Positions 6,292 through 7,115 of a stretch of DNA of 7,115 nucleotides are shown here, piece after piece. The translations under genes and the position numbers were made by a program. Source of the stretch: Candidatus Parcubacteria bacterium (GTDB lineage: Bacteria > Patescibacteriota > Patescibacteriia > JAACEG01); assembly GCA_023142625.1 (NCBI GenBank), contig JAGLJD010000099.1:1-7115 (forward strand), given 5' to 3'. Position 1 is the first letter of the stretch; each line of letters begins with the position of its first letter. The notes under the pieces are model-generated. The model ran no database searches. It saw nothing but the letters and a program-made list of their open reading frames with translations, and was not told where the DNA came from.

Positions 6292-6309
6292 AGTATTTTT
6301 GTTATATTA

Positions 6310-6756
6310 TTAAAATATTTTATCTTTATATTTTGTTATAAATTTCATTTGATCTTTTATAATGTTGCTTGGCATTTTTTTAAACAATTTATATTTTACC
6401 AATTTATTTTTTTTAACATTAGAACCTAAACAGACTAAAAATGCAATACCAATCGGCTGGCTGAAATAATTTTTAAAAGAATATTCAATAACGCCGATCA
6501 TTTTTTTAATTTTAACTATTTCCCCAAGCTCTTCTTGAGCCACTCTTTTTACAGTATCTTTAAGGTTTTCGCCCTTAAGAACTGTGCCGCCGGGGATATG
6601 CCATTTTCCTTTCGCTGGCTGGATATTTCTTTTAGTTAAAGCTATACCCTTGTCTATTTTTAAAATTATTTCTACGCACAATCGAGGAACTTTTGAATAA
6701 ATATTTTTAAATTCGCTGAAAGGCAATTTTTTAACATTTTTATTTTTTTTAAGCAT
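6310..6756 (-). CDS. Nudix hydrolase, GDP-mannose mannosyl hydrolase-like
   Basis: Likely hydrolyses a nucleotide sugar or similar nucleoside diphosphate derivative in the cytoplasm. The Nudix box runs from Gly57 to Glu79: G-x5-E with Glu63, then Arg71, then EELG (75-78). The glutamate that normally follows this Arg is Val72. GDP-mannose mannosyl hydrolases have a similarly altered box, and the preceding segment RNIQPAKGKWHIPGG (43-57) resembles theirs, as does PRLCVE (24-29) at the first strand. I start at the ATG at 6756 (148 residues), 14 bases after the MFS stop. An in-frame TTG at 6786 would add 10 residues and overlap the MFS gene by 16 bases; this is less likely, since homologues usually begin close to LPFSEFKNIYSKVPRL. 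No Shine-Dalgarno sequence is seen at either start. Neighbouring galU and glycosyltransferase genes support a sugar-nucleotide role. Substrate is inferred. Confidence 0.8.
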   Translation of the reverse strand: MLKKNKNVKKLPFSEFKNIYSKVPRLCVEIILKIDKGIALTKRNIQPAKGKWHIPGGTVLKGENLKDTVKRVAQEELGEIVKIKKMIGVIEYSFKNYFSQPIGIAFLVCLGSNVKKNKLVKYKLFKKMPSNIIKDQMKFITKYKDKIF

Positions 6757-6770
6757 AAATAATTTATTTA

Positions 6771-7115
6771 TTAAAAACCCCGCCAATGAGGTTTTATTTT
6801 AAGGTAAAACAGACTAATTAATCCTGTAACAAAAAGCAGCATGGAGCCAAATATAAAAAATAATTCAAAAGAAACTTGAGTTATCAATCCTGATATAATC
6901 AATCCTATCGCTGCCCCAGTATTTGAAAATAAAAAAATAATACCTGTTCCAATGTTTGAGTTGTCTTTTTCTATTGTTACTAAATTTGAAAAAATAGTAG
7001 GCTTAATAAGCGCAATGCCTAATGAAATAAGTGAAATTAAAAATAAAATACTAAATATATTTATGGCGAAAGGGAATAAAAGATACGCAAAACTGTATAA
7101 CAACAATCCTAGTGC
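6771..7115 (-). CDS. MFS transporter, C-terminal part (5' end outside window)
   Basis: The reading frame is open to the window edge (codons GCA-CTA-GGA at 7115-7107), so the gene starts outside; a TTG at 7106 is not its real start. The visible 114 residues are highly hydrophobic, with about four membrane helices corresponding to roughly TM9-TM12 of a 12-helix major facilitator. The segment SLGIALIKPTIFSNLV and the later FSNTGAAIGLIISGLI fit the conserved TM10-TM11 pattern of drug or small-solute efflux and uptake carriers. The protein ends in a short charged tail (KIKPHWRGF). It is the first visible gene of the minus-strand cluster. Substrate cannot be told from this part. The family call rests on helix pattern and Gly/Pro spacing, so it is moderately sure. 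Confidence 0.7.
   Translation of the reverse strand, partial: ALGLLLYSFAYLLFPFAINIFSILFLISLISLGIALIKPTIFSNLVTIEKDNSNIGTGIIFLFSNTGAAIGLIISGLITQVSFELFFIFGSMLLFVTGLISLFYLKIKPHWRGF

Noticed and set aside
6757..6786. TTG start at 6786 for the Nudix gene, giving a 16-base overlap with the MFS gene
   Set aside because: An in-frame ATG at 6756 gives the usual family N-terminus and a 14-base gap; nothing favours the TTG.
200..7115. Alternative genetic code with TGA as Gly or Trp, as in some CPR groups
   Set aside because: All genes read through without in-frame TGA, Trp is encoded by TGG, and conserved Gly positions use GGN codons.
1..7115. Insertion sequences, CRISPR arrays, attachment sites, tRNA or rRNA genes
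   Set aside because: No transposase or integrase, no regularly spaced repeats, no terminal inverted repeats with target duplications and no cloverleaf were seen on either strand.

Overview
The window is a stretch of bacterial chromosome, AT-rich and densely coded. It has seven protein genes: three on the plus strand (200-4479) and four on the minus strand (4551-7115), meeting at one shared terminator. The mix of genes, the very short or absent leaders, the lack of Shine-Dalgarno sequences before any of the six visible starts, and the AT-rich genes are consistent with a Candidatus Patescibacteria (CPR, Parcubacteria-like) genome. That placement is an inference; there is no rRNA or ribosomal protein here to confirm it. 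The standard code fits: all genes end in TAA or TAG and none needs TGA to be read as an amino acid.

Left part (1-3205), a regulator plus restriction-modification module. A leader region with a GC-rich hairpin and several TTGAC motifs carries a near-consensus sigma70 promoter (146-174). It drives a LexA-like self-cleaving repressor (200-838) with an apparently intact cleavage site and Ser/Lys dyad. Next, with its own -10 box, is a 771-residue single-chain restriction-modification enzyme (890-3205) that joins an HsdR-N-type PD-ExK nuclease, an N6-adenine methylase and a single HsdS-type target recognition domain. The pairing suggests restriction under the control of a damage-cleavable repressor, but no shared operator was found to prove it.

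Middle (3268-4552). An alanine racemase gene (peptidoglycan D-alanine supply) with all major active-site motifs is followed by a perfect 12-bp stem that can end transcription in both directions.

Right part (4551-7115, minus strand), an envelope-sugar operon. In transcription order: the C-terminal part of an MFS transporter (cut by the window edge), a GDP-mannose mannosyl hydrolase-like Nudix protein, a GalU-type UTP-glucose-1-phosphate uridylyltransferase, and a GT2 family (WbbL-like) glycosyltransferase. Gaps are 14, 18 and 4 bases, so one transcript is likely. GalU would supply UDP-glucose, and the GT2 enzyme would use a nucleotide sugar to build a surface polysaccharide or glycoconjugate.

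The most unusual signal is inside the GT2 gene. An identical 20-base, largely palindromic sequence occurs twice, 546 bases apart, in the same reading frame, each time adding Glu-Thr-Gln-Asn-Phe-Ala at a probable loop. The core is free of stops in all six frames. It looks like a protein-tolerated palindromic repeat element, comparable in principle to the Rickettsia palindromic elements.
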